NCBI GenBank assembly: GCA_902494515.1
Contig: CABUTS010000013.1
Location: 1-52,584 of the forward strand
DNA from: an uncultured Muribaculaceae bacterium
Lineage (GTDB): Bacteria; Bacteroidota; Bacteroidia; Bacteroidales; Muribaculaceae
Length of the DNA stretch: 52,584 nucleotides
Reading direction: 5' to 3'
A program made the translations under genes and the position numbers. The stretch's first letter is position 1; each line of letters starts with the position of its first letter. The notes below the pieces were generated by a model. That model saw nothing but the letters and a program-made list of their open reading frames with translations, ran no database searches and was not told where the DNA came from. This document shows, piece after piece, positions 41,090 through 50,095 of this stretch.

Positions 41090-44032
41090 ATGCTAAAACA
41101 ATTACTCATCGCATCAGCAATGGCCTGCGCGGTTTCCATCTCCGCCCAAGGCATTGTGCCCCCCTGCACCCTCTCTTGCATAACTCAAGAGGATTTCAAC
41201 AAGTGGTGCGATCCCATCGACAACAATGGCGACGGGACAACCTGGTATTATGACAGCAGCAACAAGTGCGCCACTTACAAATGGAATAGCAGCAATCCCG
41301 GCGACGATTACCTCTTCAGCGAGGCTGTAACCCTCACCGCCGGGACAAAGTATGAAGTGAAGGCTTACATCAGTTCCGGCAGCTTCGAAGAAGCTTTCTC
41401 GATTTATGCAGGCAAAACCGCTTCTCCCGAAGGTCTGACTCTGATTTACGACAACTCGAGTTTCAAGAACAGCGGCTCTTTCATCTGGCTCGGCGGAGAA
41501 TTCACCGCCGATGAGGACGGAGACTATTACTTCGCCATTTATTGCCATTCCAAAGCAGACAAATTTTATCTGTACTTCAAGCAGATGACCATCGACCCGC
41601 TGGTTGCGCTTCCCCTGGCAGCCACCGACGGCTCGGCAACAGCCGGGGAAATGGGGGCGCTTACAGCCACGGTTTCCTGGACCATGCCGACCCGCACCTC
41701 CTTCGACACCGAGCTGACCTCGATCGGCGGCGCCCGCATTTATCGCGACAAATACTCCCGTTATTCGTCTGTCTCCATCAGCGATGCAACGCTCGTTGGC
41801 ACCTTTGAAGGCGGAGAACCCGGACAGCAGGCAACATGGATCGACAACACTGTCCCCGAAGGCGGCCTTTATGAATACGCCGTTGTTCCCTTCGATGCCA
41901 ACGGTGCCTCGAAGGCTACGCCGCTGCGCATTAATTCCCCTTGGATTGGCCCCGACACCGGCGTCAGCTCCTCTTTTACTGTAACAGCTGCCAAAGTAGA
42001 TGGCTCCGACAACACAGTGAAGATTTCGTGGGAAACTCCCGCCGGCAGCAACGGCGGTTATGTCGATGCCTCGAAAATTCGCTACCGCATTTCGCGAAAA
42101 GGGAAGATTAACACAAGCAGCACATACGTTGTCGAGGACTTCTCAGGCAATGAATTCACCGACAACACCATCGTAACCCTTGACGAATACACCTACACCA
42201 TCTCTGTAAGCTATAACTCAAGCTCTTACAGCTGGTCGGGCAGCAGCTCGAACGGCGTGGTAGCCGGTCCTCCCTACTCGGTTCCTTACGCAGAGGATTT
42301 CTCCTCCTCGAATTCTCTGTTATTCTGGACTCTGTTCCACGGTGAAGGCGCAACCCGCGACTGGAGCCTTTCCTCCAGCGCGCTTAAATACTGGGGCGAT
42401 CCAGCCGATGCCTGGGCAGCTACTCCTCCCATTCAGCTGAACGCCGGCGTTCCCTACGAGATGTCCTTCAATTCCTACGTTAACAAAGCCACATCTCCCA
42501 AGGAACTTTACATATATGTCGGCAGCGAACCCACTGCTGCAAGCCTCTCCGAAACAGAGATTTTCCATGAGACAATCTCCAATACCTCATCCTATCAGTC
42601 CCGCAAGGTGAACATCAGCGTTCCCGCCGACGGCGTCTACTACATCGCTTTCCGCTGCTTCGGGCCGTCGGACAGCAACGACCTCTATGTCGACAACATT
42701 TCGCTGACTGAGACCGTCTTCACCCCCGGCGCCGTCAGCGACTTCAAGGCCGAAGCCGCCCCCGAAGGTGTGATGGCCGCCAACATCTCCTGGACCAACC
42801 CCGCGGTGAACAACATCGGCGAAACCCTCCCCGAAATCACCAAGGCTGAAATTCTGCGCAAGAACGCTGTTGCCGGCATTATGGTCGACCCGACTCTGGT
42901 AGCCACCATCACCGAAGGTCTGACACCCGGCGAAACCGCCACATACACCGACAACAACTTTACGGATGCCGTTCCCGGCAAATACACCTACACCCTGAAA
43001 CTCTACCTCGGTGAGAACGCCGGCGATGCCGTCACCTCCACCACCGAATGGATTGGTCCCGACACCCCCGCGACTCCGACCGATGTCACTGTTACCGTAG
43101 CCGAAGACGGCAGCCGCTCCGTTGCCTTCTCGCACGAAACAACCGGCGTAAACGGCGGTTATGTCGATCCCGCGGCGCTCCGCTACGAAATCACCCGCAA
43201 CGGCGAACTGATTGCCTCGGATGTCACAGCCTCACCCTTCATCGATGAGGAGGTGCTCCAGCTCGGCTCTTATATTTATGGTGTAAAGGCCGTGTTCGGC
43301 GAGCTCATGAGCGATGAGGCCAAAGCCGCAGCCGTTGTCTTCGGCGCTCCCCTCGAGCTCCCCTACACCGCCGACTTCGCGAATGAAAAGGACCTCTGGA
43401 CCCTCACCGGCGACCGTCCCAACAACACCTGGACGATTCAGACAGACTGGAGTTCATATCTTCAGGCCAACTATGCCAGCGACAATTCCTGGGCGTTCAC
43501 TCCCCCCATTCATATGCCTTACAGCATTGTTTCGCTAACTGGCCAGGGAATGTGCTGGTCTTCAAACACTCCTGAACATATTGAGTTCTACCTGAGCAAA
43601 TCCACCGACCATACTAACGCAGAACACCACACCCTGATTGGTTCCAGCGATTTCACGTCCGGCAACAGCGAGAACTTCTCACATGAATTCACAACCCCTG
43701 GGCCTGGTACATATTATATCGGTTTCCGCATCCTCACTAACAAGCATCAGGCCCGCATCTATGCGCCCTCGCTTGCCGTGACCTTCGACCTCAGCGGCGT
43801 TGAGTCCGTTTCCTCCGATTTCAACGGCCAGCTGATGTACAGCGCCGCCTTCGAGAGTGTATGCTGCGCCGAAGCCGCCGACATCAACGTATATTCCGCC
43901 TCCGGCGTGCTCATGGCAAGCGGTAAGGATGTCACTAAGCTGAGGGTCGCCGACCTCCCCGCCGGCGTATACGTTGCCACCGGTCGCCTCAGCGGCGGCA
44001 AGGCTCTCCCCGCCCTGAAATTCGCGAAATAA
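41090..44032 (+). CDS. large secreted fibronectin-III/choice-of-anchor-type surface protein
   Basis: The 980-residue protein has a signal peptide (about 1-22, MLKQLLIASAMACAVSISAQG region). An open frame continues 59 codons upstream but is not protein-like. Alternating beta modules follow: fibronectin-III-like units with TATVSWTMPTR and AANISWTNPAVN starts, and jelly-roll-like segments opening with PYAEDFSSSNSLLFW and PYTADFANEKDLW, as in choice-of-anchor J proteins. The last 60 residues (INVYSASGVLMASGKDVTKL..LPAGVYVATGRLSGGK) look like a T9SS/Por-type sorting tail. It is followed 12 bp later by a second protein of similar plan. Binding partner unknown. Confidence 0.8.
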   Translation: MLKQLLIASAMACAVSISAQGIVPPCTLSCITQEDFNKWCDPIDNNGDGTTWYYDSSNKCATYKWNSSNPGDDYLFSEAVTLTAGTKYEVKAYISSGSFEEAFSIYAGKTASPEGLTLIYDNSSFKNSGSFIWLGGEFTADEDGDYYFAIYCHSKADKFYLYFKQMTIDPLVALPLAATDGSATAGEMGALTATVSWTMPTRTSFDTELTSIGGARIYRDKYSRYSSVSISDATLVGTFEGGEPGQQATWIDNTVPEGGLYEYAVVPFDANGASKATPLRINSPWIGPDTGVSSSFTVTAAKVDGSDNTVKISWETPAGSNGGYVDASKIRYRISRKGKINTSSTYVVEDFSGNEFTDNTIVTLDEYTYTISVSYNSSSYSWSGSSSNGVVAGPPYSVPYAEDFSSSNSLLFWTLFHGEGATRDWSLSSSALKYWGDPADAWAATPPIQLNAGVPYEMSFNSYVNKATSPKELYIYVGSEPTAASLSETEIFHETISNTSSYQSRKVNISVPADGVYYIAFRCFGPSDSNDLYVDNISLTETVFTPGAVSDFKAEAAPEGVMAANISWTNPAVNNIGETLPEITKAEILRKNAVAGIMVDPTLVATITEGLTPGETATYTDNNFTDAVPGKYTYTLKLYLGENAGDAVTSTTEWIGPDTPATPTDVTVTVAEDGSRSVAFSHETTGVNGGYVDPAALRYEITRNGELIASDVTASPFIDEEVLQLGSYIYGVKAVFGELMSDEAKAAAVVFGAPLELPYTADFANEKDLWTLTGDRPNNTWTIQTDWSSYLQANYASDNSWAFTPPIHMPYSIVSLTGQGMCWSSNTPEHIEFYLSKSTDHTNAEHHTLIGSSDFTSGNSENFSHEFTTPGPGTYYIGFRILTNKHQARIYAPSLAVTFDLSGVESVSSDFNGQLMYSAAFESVCCAEAADINVYSASGVLMASGKDVTKLRVADLPAGVYVATGRLSGGKALPALKFAK

Positions 44033-44044
44033 TCCCGCATACAG

Positions 44045-46375
44045 ATGAAGAAATTATCAGCATTATGCCTGTCGGCTGCCGCTTTGGCGGCAGCCGTCTC
44101 CGCCGCCCAGTCAGTCGGAGCTTATACCGCTGATGAGGCACCTGCCAAAGTCGCCGCCATCCCATCGCTCCCCCAAGCCGAAGGGAATCTGTTTACCGGC
44201 GGCTTCACCAAATCAACCTCACCGCTGCGCGCTCCCGGCAGCTTCCGCACCGGCGAGTCCGCGCTGCAGCCCGGTTTCTCGGTGCTCGGCCAGGAGGCCG
44301 CAGACGTCACCGTATGGAGTGAAAACTTCGACGACGGCGCCGACGGATGGACCCTCGAGCCGACATCCTATGCCACCTGGACCACCAAACAGATCGGCGC
44401 CCCCGGCACCGCCAAAAGTTTCTCGGCCATCGACCCCGATGACGTGCAGTCGCTATTCGTCGAAGGTCCCTACCAGACCTTCCGCCGCGAAATCACCAAC
44501 GCCACATCCCCGGCGTTCGACGTCCCGGCCAACGCCACCCTCGACGCCTGGATCGGCTACTCGCTGAACTACGAGGACACCAACTCGCTGACCATCAGCA
44601 TCTCCGACGATGACTTCGCGACCTCCGCGCAGCTATGGCACAGCAACGAGAGCGGCGAAACTTCCAAGCCCTGGGCATGGAGGAAAATCTCCCTTTCGCT
44701 GGCCGATTACGCCGGGAAAACCGTGAAAATCCGCTTCACCTACGGCCCCGGCACCGACGATATATTCAACACCGGCGGCTACCTCGGCGACTATTCAATC
44801 GACGGCATCAAGGTCAACGCCAAGCAGTCAGTGGACCACGTCGACGTAATGACCGGCGAGACCGTCCAGTTCCTCGACATCACCGAAGGTGAGGTCGCCT
44901 CGCGCCTCTGGAGCTTCCCCGGCGGTGTCCCCTCCGAGTCCACCGAAGCCTCCCCTGTCATCTATTACACCGACGACGGCAGCTATGACGTTTCCCTGAC
45001 CGTCACCGACGCCGAGGGGAACAGCTCGACAACCACCGCCACGGCCTTCGTCGGGGTCACCGGCACCGCTCCCGTCGGCGCCATCCTTCCCCCCGCGACC
45101 TTCCGCCGCACCACCACCGGCAAGTACATGGTAGCCCCGTCGGTTCCCGTCACCTTCCGCGACGCCTCCGCCGGCTTCCCCTCGGAGTGCCACTGGATTT
45201 TCTCCGGCACCTCCGACGATTCCGGCGCCATGGAGGAGATTGACGGCCCCGAAGCAACCGTAATCTACCATTATCAGCACGACTGGCCCGTGGGTCTCAG
45301 CGTCAGCAACCGCCACGGCAACTCCGACGCCCTCGCCGAAGTTTCCGCCGAATTCCAGGGGGAGATTTCCAACCTCCGTGCCGATGACCAGGTGACCGTT
45401 GCCGACCTTTGGGACGGCGAAGGCCGCTTTCCCGGCTCCGGCCCCGCAAGCCTGAACGTCACAGCCTACGCCGAGCGGTTTTCCGCTCCATCCGCCCCCG
45501 TTTTCATCCCCGGTGTGAACGTCTATTTCGTTGATACTGAGGCCAGTGAGCTGATTGACCAGATTCAGTCGGTGACCGTCTCAATCTGCAAGGTCGGTCC
45601 CGACGGTTGCCCCGGCGAGAAACTCGAATCAGCCTCATGGGCAGTATTTGAGCTCGACGGTCCCACCGCCACCGGTCTTCGCGCCACTCAGTTCGAGTTC
45701 TCCAATGCCGTGATTCTCAACGAGCCGTTCTTCGTCACCGTCGAGGGTATTCCCCCCTTCCGCGAAGCTACCGAAGAGAAGGGCCGGACCCTCGTAACCT
45801 TCGGCATGGCCGCCATGCGCGGCGAGGGGGGCACCGCCCTCTGGAAGAAAAACGGTCAGTGGCAGGAGATTGCCGACTACTTCCCCGCCGGCCAGAACCA
45901 CACTTCGTTCATGATCTGCCCCTACGTAGCGCACTCCATCCTGACCACCTTCCCGCTGGATGACAGCCGCGAAATCACCCTCACCCGCGAGGCTGGTTCC
46001 GTAGACAAGGTGCTTTACACACTCTATGAAATCGACGAGCCCACTGTCGATGTCGACTGGCTCAGTGTCACCCGCGATGACCCCACCAGCACCCTCCAGA
46101 CTGTAACCATCGCCTACGACGCCCTCCCCGACGGCAGCCAGCAGCGCACCGGCCACATCACTTTCACCGACGGCGCTTCCACGATGGTCTGGACCGTCAC
46201 CCAGACCACCGTCTCCGGAATCACCGTCATTGAGTCAGACCCCGCCGCCGGCGTTGCCTCCGGCATGGACGCTCCCGCCTACTACAACCTCCAGGGCATC
46301 CGCGTCGCCAACCCCACCCACGGTACATACATCCTCATCACCCCCGACGGCAAAGCCACAAAGATTCAGCGCTGA
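44045..46375 (+). CDS. secreted PKD/choice-of-anchor-type surface protein
   Basis: The 776-residue protein has a signal peptide (about 1-20, rich in Ala). A jelly-roll-like module follows (VWSENFDDGADGWTLEPTSYATW ... GYLGDYSIDGIKV), then a PKD domain (VQFLDITEGEVASRLWSFPGG ... DDGSYDVSLTVTDAEGNSS) and a second PKD-like unit. A C-terminal tail of Bacteroidales sorting type closes it (YYNLQGIRVANPTHGTYILITPDGKATKI), closely matching the tail of the DUF4465 protein in this window. It is the second gene after 41090, only 12 bp downstream, so the two are probably co-transcribed and may act together on the surface. Confidence 0.82.
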   Translation: MKKLSALCLSAAALAAAVSAAQSVGAYTADEAPAKVAAIPSLPQAEGNLFTGGFTKSTSPLRAPGSFRTGESALQPGFSVLGQEAADVTVWSENFDDGADGWTLEPTSYATWTTKQIGAPGTAKSFSAIDPDDVQSLFVEGPYQTFRREITNATSPAFDVPANATLDAWIGYSLNYEDTNSLTISISDDDFATSAQLWHSNESGETSKPWAWRKISLSLADYAGKTVKIRFTYGPGTDDIFNTGGYLGDYSIDGIKVNAKQSVDHVDVMTGETVQFLDITEGEVASRLWSFPGGVPSESTEASPVIYYTDDGSYDVSLTVTDAEGNSSTTTATAFVGVTGTAPVGAILPPATFRRTTTGKYMVAPSVPVTFRDASAGFPSECHWIFSGTSDDSGAMEEIDGPEATVIYHYQHDWPVGLSVSNRHGNSDALAEVSAEFQGEISNLRADDQVTVADLWDGEGRFPGSGPASLNVTAYAERFSAPSAPVFIPGVNVYFVDTEASELIDQIQSVTVSICKVGPDGCPGEKLESASWAVFELDGPTATGLRATQFEFSNAVILNEPFFVTVEGIPPFREATEEKGRTLVTFGMAAMRGEGGTALWKKNGQWQEIADYFPAGQNHTSFMICPYVAHSILTTFPLDDSREITLTREAGSVDKVLYTLYEIDEPTVDVDWLSVTRDDPTSTLQTVTIAYDALPDGSQQRTGHITFTDGASTMVWTVTQTTVSGITVIESDPAAGVASGMDAPAYYNLQGIRVANPTHGTYILITPDGKATKIQR

Positions 46376-46413
46376 ACGGGGGTGACGAAGAGCTCACTAA
46401 CAATAAACTGGAA

Positions 46414-46962
46414 ATGAGAATTATACGAGGTAAATACGGACGAAGGAGGTTCGACGTGCCGACCAATATCACGGCCCGGCCGACAACCGATTTCGCTCGC
46501 GAGAATATTTTTAATGTGCTGGAAAATATGGTGGACTTCGAGGAGGATGCTCCCGAGGCCCTGGACCTGTTTGCCGGCACGGGAGCCGTGTCGCTGGAAT
46601 TTCTGTCGCGCGGCTGCCGGTCGGTGACGTCGGTTGAGAAGGCTGCGACGCAGGCCAACTTCATCAGTAAGGTTGTCAAGCAGTTAGGCGACCCGAACCT
46701 GCACCTGGTCCGCGGCGACGCGCTGCGCTACATCCAGGCTTCCCCCCGGAGTTTCGACATCGTTTTCGCCGATCCCCCCTACGATATCCCCGGCTTCGCC
46801 GAAATTCCCGTGAAGGTCCTGGAATCCAAGCTGCTGCGCCCCGGTTCCATCTTTATCCTCGAGCACTCTGGCAAGCACGATTTCTCGGCACTCCCCCATT
46901 TCGCCGAGCATCGCGCCTACGGTTCGGTGAACTTCTCAATCTTCCGTATCCCGCAGGAATAA
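46414..46962 (+). CDS. rsmD: 16S rRNA (guanine-N2) methyltransferase RsmD
   Basis: The 182-residue enzyme methylates guanine 966 (E. coli numbering) of 16S rRNA in the small subunit. The SAM-binding loop DLFAGTGAVSLEFLSRG (51-67) and the catalytic motif DPPYD (120-124) are visible, as is the RsmD N-terminus MRIIRGKYGRRRFDVP. Length is typical. The stop codon TAA sits inside a 14-bp tandem duplication, and a strong bidirectional terminator follows before the convergent polyprenyl synthase. Confidence 0.95.
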   Translation: MRIIRGKYGRRRFDVPTNITARPTTDFARENIFNVLENMVDFEEDAPEALDLFAGTGAVSLEFLSRGCRSVTSVEKAATQANFISKVVKQLGDPNLHLVRGDALRYIQASPRSFDIVFADPPYDIPGFAEIPVKVLESKLLRPGSIFILEHSGKHDFSALPHFAEHRAYGSVNFSIFRIPQE

Positions 46963-46981
46963 TCCCGCAGGAATAATCCCG
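46950..46981. repeat. 14-bp tandem duplication over the rsmD stop codon
   Basis: CCCGCAGGAATAAT occurs twice in a row (46950-46963, 46964-46977) and begins a third time. The rsmD stop TAA (46960-46962) is inside the first unit; the copy in the second unit is out of frame. Confidence 0.9.
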
Positions 46982-46991
46982 TAAAATAGCG

Positions 46992-47040
46992 AATCGCAGG
47001 AACGCGCCAAAGACACGTTCCTGCGATTTGTTATATTTTT
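46992..47040. terminator. bidirectional terminator between rsmD and the polyprenyl synthase gene
   Basis: AATCGCAGGAACG (46992-47004) pairs perfectly with 47016-47028 around an 11-nt loop; T-rich sequence follows on the plus strand (TTGTTATATTTTTT). The loop region CGCGCCAAAGACACG resembles the ACGTGCC-AAA-GGCACGT core of the terminal repeats elsewhere. Confidence 0.8.
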
Positions 47041-47042
47041 TC

Positions 47043-48023
47043 TTATTTGTCGCGGACGATGATGAAGTCGAGGAGCGAAACGAAGGCGTCGCGGGTGGCC
47101 GACGGGGGGAAGGCTGAGGTCAGCAACTCCACGGCCTGGTCGCGCAGACGCTCCATGGTGGCGTAGGCGTATTCAATACCTCCGTTGGCTACGGCGTAGT
47201 CGATGAGTTCGGCGATTTCTCCGGGTTCGAGAAGCTCCTTTTTGGCCAATTCCACCATGCGGTCGTGCTGCGGGCCGTCGCCGGTGAGCAGCACATGGAG
47301 CAGCGGGAGGGTGATTTTCCCTTCGCGGAGATCATTGCCGGTCGGTTTGCCGAGCTGCTCCGAGGGGAAGTAGTCGAAAATATCATCCTTGATCTGGAAA
47401 CAAAGCCCTAACAGCCGGGAGAATTCGCGGAGGGCGTCGAGACGCTTCCCCGGCTTCTCGCCGGCAGCGTAGGCGCCGACTTCGGCGCAGCTGATGAACA
47501 GCGACGCTGTCTTGCGGTAGATGATCTTGAAGTAGACCTCCTCGGTCAGTTCATTGTAGCGGGCGTTGTAGATCTCGTCGAGCTCGCCGATCGAAAGGAG
47601 GCGCCCCAGCGAGGAGATGGAGTTGACGATTCGGATATCGCCGGTCTCCGACGCCAGCATCAGGGAGTTCGACAGGAAGAAGTCGCCGATGAGCACCGCC
47701 AGGTGGTTGTCCCATATACCGTTGATGGTCGGGGCGCCGCGGCGCATGCGGGTGTCGTCCACGACATCGTCGTGGATGAGCGAAGCATTGTGCAGAAGTT
47801 CCACTGCGGCGGCGCCGCGGAGGGCGTTGTCGCTAACCTGCCCCAGAAGCTTGGCCGACAGCAGCACGATAATCGGACGAATCTGTTTCCCCTTCCGTTC
47901 GAGATAGGTGGCTATCACCTTGTTCATCAGGACATTAGGCGACGAAAGCGAAGCCGAAATGGTGTCGTTCAGCTGCTTCAGTTCGGGGGCCAGCTCCGTC
48001 TGGATGGATTGAAATGTAGTCAC
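47043..48023 (-). CDS. polyprenyl synthetase (octaprenyl-diphosphate synthase type)
   Basis: The 326-residue trans-prenyltransferase extends isopentenyl units into the side chain of menaquinone or a related isoprenoid. Both aspartate-rich motifs are present: LIHDDVVDD (first Asp pair 85-86, closing 89-90) and QIKDDIFDYF (Asp213, 214, 217). KGKQIRP at 44-50 binds substrate. Product chain length cannot be read reliably. The start codon is GTG (48023-48021), as no ATG fits and the family N-terminus begins here. A TAAATTTG -7 box lies 20 bp upstream. Confidence 0.93.
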   Translation of the reverse strand: MTTFQSIQTELAPELKQLNDTISASLSSPNVLMNKVIATYLERKGKQIRPIIVLLSAKLLGQVSDNALRGAAAVELLHNASLIHDDVVDDTRMRRGAPTINGIWDNHLAVLIGDFFLSNSLMLASETGDIRIVNSISSLGRLLSIGELDEIYNARYNELTEEVYFKIIYRKTASLFISCAEVGAYAAGEKPGKRLDALREFSRLLGLCFQIKDDIFDYFPSEQLGKPTGNDLREGKITLPLLHVLLTGDGPQHDRMVELAKKELLEPGEIAELIDYAVANGGIEYAYATMERLRDQAVELLTSAFPPSATRDAFVSLLDFIIVRDK

Positions 48024-48042
48024 TTTCTCAAAAAATTTGGCA

Positions 48043-48101
48043 CAAATTTACGAAAACTTCTTGTAACAGACTAAAAAATTCAACGGAAAAAGTTAACTTT
48101 G
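48043..48101. promoter_or_regulatory. divergent -7 boxes for the polyprenyl synthase and korAB
   Basis: Minus: TAAATTTG (48050-48043) with TTAG at the 20-bp -33 position. Plus: TAACTTTG (48094-48101), without a good -33. The plus promoter leaves a leader of about 130 nt before korA, with GC-rich inverted words but no riboswitch I recognise. Confidence 0.5.
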
Positions 48102-48239
48102 TAGCCTGAACCTCTCCTTCAGGGCGCAAGCCGGAGGTGCCGAACAGGTTCAAAAGCGGAGTTTTGCTTACAGATTGCCGGCAAGACCCCGGCTTCACTA
48201 CACAATTCGCAGTAATTTCCAGAATTTCTATACGAAATC

Positions 48240-50093
48240 ATGAACAACACAAACGAAAGAGTAAAAATGCTCGACAAAGTCGCTGTCCGCTTCTCGGGTG
48301 ACTCGGGCGACGGCATGCAGCTGGCCGGCAACATTTTCACCAATGTATCGGCCGGAATGGGTAACTCCGTGTCAACTTTTCCCGACTATCCGGCCGAAAT
48401 CCGCGCCCCGCAAGGGTCGCTCGGCGGTGTTTCGGGATTCCAGGTGAGCATCGGCTGCGGTGTCCACACTCCCGGTGACAAATGCGACGTGCTGGTGGCC
48501 ATGAACCCCGCCGCCCTGAAGCAGAACCACAAGTTCCTGAAGGCCGGGGGCGTCATCATCACCGACATCGACGCCTTCCGCCCGGAAAACCTGCGCAAGG
48601 CGCTGTTCGAAACCGACGAACCCCTCAAGGAGCTCGGCATCACCGCCGAGGTGCTCGAGGTCCCTGTCACCGCCATGACCAAAGCCGCCCTCGAGGGCTC
48701 CGGCATGGACGCCAAAGGTGTGCTGAAATGCCGCAACATTTTCGCCCTGGGTCTGGTATGCTGGCTCTTCGACCGTCCGCTCGAAGCCGCCGAAGCCATG
48801 ATCCGGAACAAATTCGCCAAGAAACCGGCCATCGCCGAAGCCAACTCCAAAGTGCTCCGCGCCGGCTACGACTACGGCCACAACATCCACGCCGGAGTCT
48901 CCACATATAAAGTACAGACCGAGCCGATTGTGCCCGGCACCTACACCGATGTCAAGGGCAACGAAGCTACTGCCTGGGGTCTGATCCTCGCCTCCGAGAA
49001 GTCCGGCCGCCCGCTGTTCCTCGGCTCCTACCCCATCACCCCCGCCACCGACATTCTCCATGAGCTGGCCAAGCGCAAGGACCTCGGCGTCGTAGCCTGC
49101 CAGATGGAGGACGAAATCGCCGGCGTCTGCTCCGCAATCGGCGCCTCGTTTGCCGGCGACCTCGCCGCCACCTCCACCTCCGGCCCCGGTCTGGCGCTGA
49201 AGAGCGAAGGTATCGGCCTGGCCGTAATGGCCGAGCTCCCGTTGGTAGTCATCGACGTGCAGCGCGGCGGGCCCTCCACCGGTCTCCCCACCAAGACCGA
49301 GCAGACCGACCTGGCGCAGGCCCTCTACGGCCGCAACGGCGAGTCACCCATCGTGGTTGTCGCCCCCCTCTCCCCCACCGACTGCTTCAACATGGCTTTC
49401 GAGGCCTGCCGCATCGCCATCGAGCACATGACTCCGGTAATCCTGCTCAGCGACGCCTTCATCGGCAACGGCTCCTCGGCATGGCGCATCCCCGACGCCG
49501 ACGAGTTCCCCGCCATCACCCCGCGCTATGTGCCTGAGAACCTGCGCGAAAGCTGGACACCCTACATGCGCGACCCCGAAACCCTCTCGCGCTACTGGGC
49601 CATCCCCGGCACCCCCGGCCTGATGCACCGCCTGGGCGGTCTGGAGAAGAACGCCAAGACCGGCGGCATCTCCACCGACCCCGCCAACCACGCCCTCATG
49701 GTCGAAACCCGCCGCAAGAAGGTGGCCCTCGTGGCCAACGACATCCCCGCTCAGGAGGTGAAATGCGACTCCCCGGAAGCCGACACCCTGCTCATCGGCT
49801 GGGGCGGCACCTACGGCCATCTCTACGACGCCGCCGAGGAGCTGAACCGCATGGGCCACAAGGTTGCCCTGGCGCAGTTCCGCTACATCAACCCGCTGCC
49901 GGCCAACACCGCCGAGATTTTCTCGCGCTACCGCCGCCTGATCGTGGCCGAGCTCAACACCGGACAGTTTGCCGACTATCTCCAGGCCCGCTTCCCCGGC
50001 CGCGAGTTCCTCCGCATAAACAAAATCGAAGGACAGCCCTTCCTTGTCAGCGAAATCGTTGATCGGGTACGCCACCTCATCGCCGAACACTAA
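48240..50093 (+). CDS. korA: 2-oxoacid:ferredoxin oxidoreductase, fused gamma-alpha subunit
   Basis: The 617-residue protein is the fused gamma and alpha part of a 2-oxoglutarate (or related 2-oxoacid) ferredoxin oxidoreductase, which decarboxylates the acid to acyl-CoA with ferredoxin reduction. The gamma domain opens with VAVRFSGDSGDGMQLAGNIFTN, and the alpha pyrimidine-binding domain contains FLGSYPITPATDILHELAKRK and the TSTSGPGLALKSEGIGLAVM block. The C-terminal transketolase-like part ends with EIVDRVRHL. It precedes korB by 2 bp. 2-Oxoglutarate is the likely substrate in Bacteroidales; the sequence alone does not fix it. Confidence 0.92.
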   Translation: MNNTNERVKMLDKVAVRFSGDSGDGMQLAGNIFTNVSAGMGNSVSTFPDYPAEIRAPQGSLGGVSGFQVSIGCGVHTPGDKCDVLVAMNPAALKQNHKFLKAGGVIITDIDAFRPENLRKALFETDEPLKELGITAEVLEVPVTAMTKAALEGSGMDAKGVLKCRNIFALGLVCWLFDRPLEAAEAMIRNKFAKKPAIAEANSKVLRAGYDYGHNIHAGVSTYKVQTEPIVPGTYTDVKGNEATAWGLILASEKSGRPLFLGSYPITPATDILHELAKRKDLGVVACQMEDEIAGVCSAIGASFAGDLAATSTSGPGLALKSEGIGLAVMAELPLVVIDVQRGGPSTGLPTKTEQTDLAQALYGRNGESPIVVVAPLSPTDCFNMAFEACRIAIEHMTPVILLSDAFIGNGSSAWRIPDADEFPAITPRYVPENLRESWTPYMRDPETLSRYWAIPGTPGLMHRLGGLEKNAKTGGISTDPANHALMVETRRKKVALVANDIPAQEVKCDSPEADTLLIGWGGTYGHLYDAAEELNRMGHKVALAQFRYINPLPANTAEIFSRYRRLIVAELNTGQFADYLQARFPGREFLRINKIEGQPFLVSEIVDRVRHLIAEH

Positions 50094-50095
50094 AG

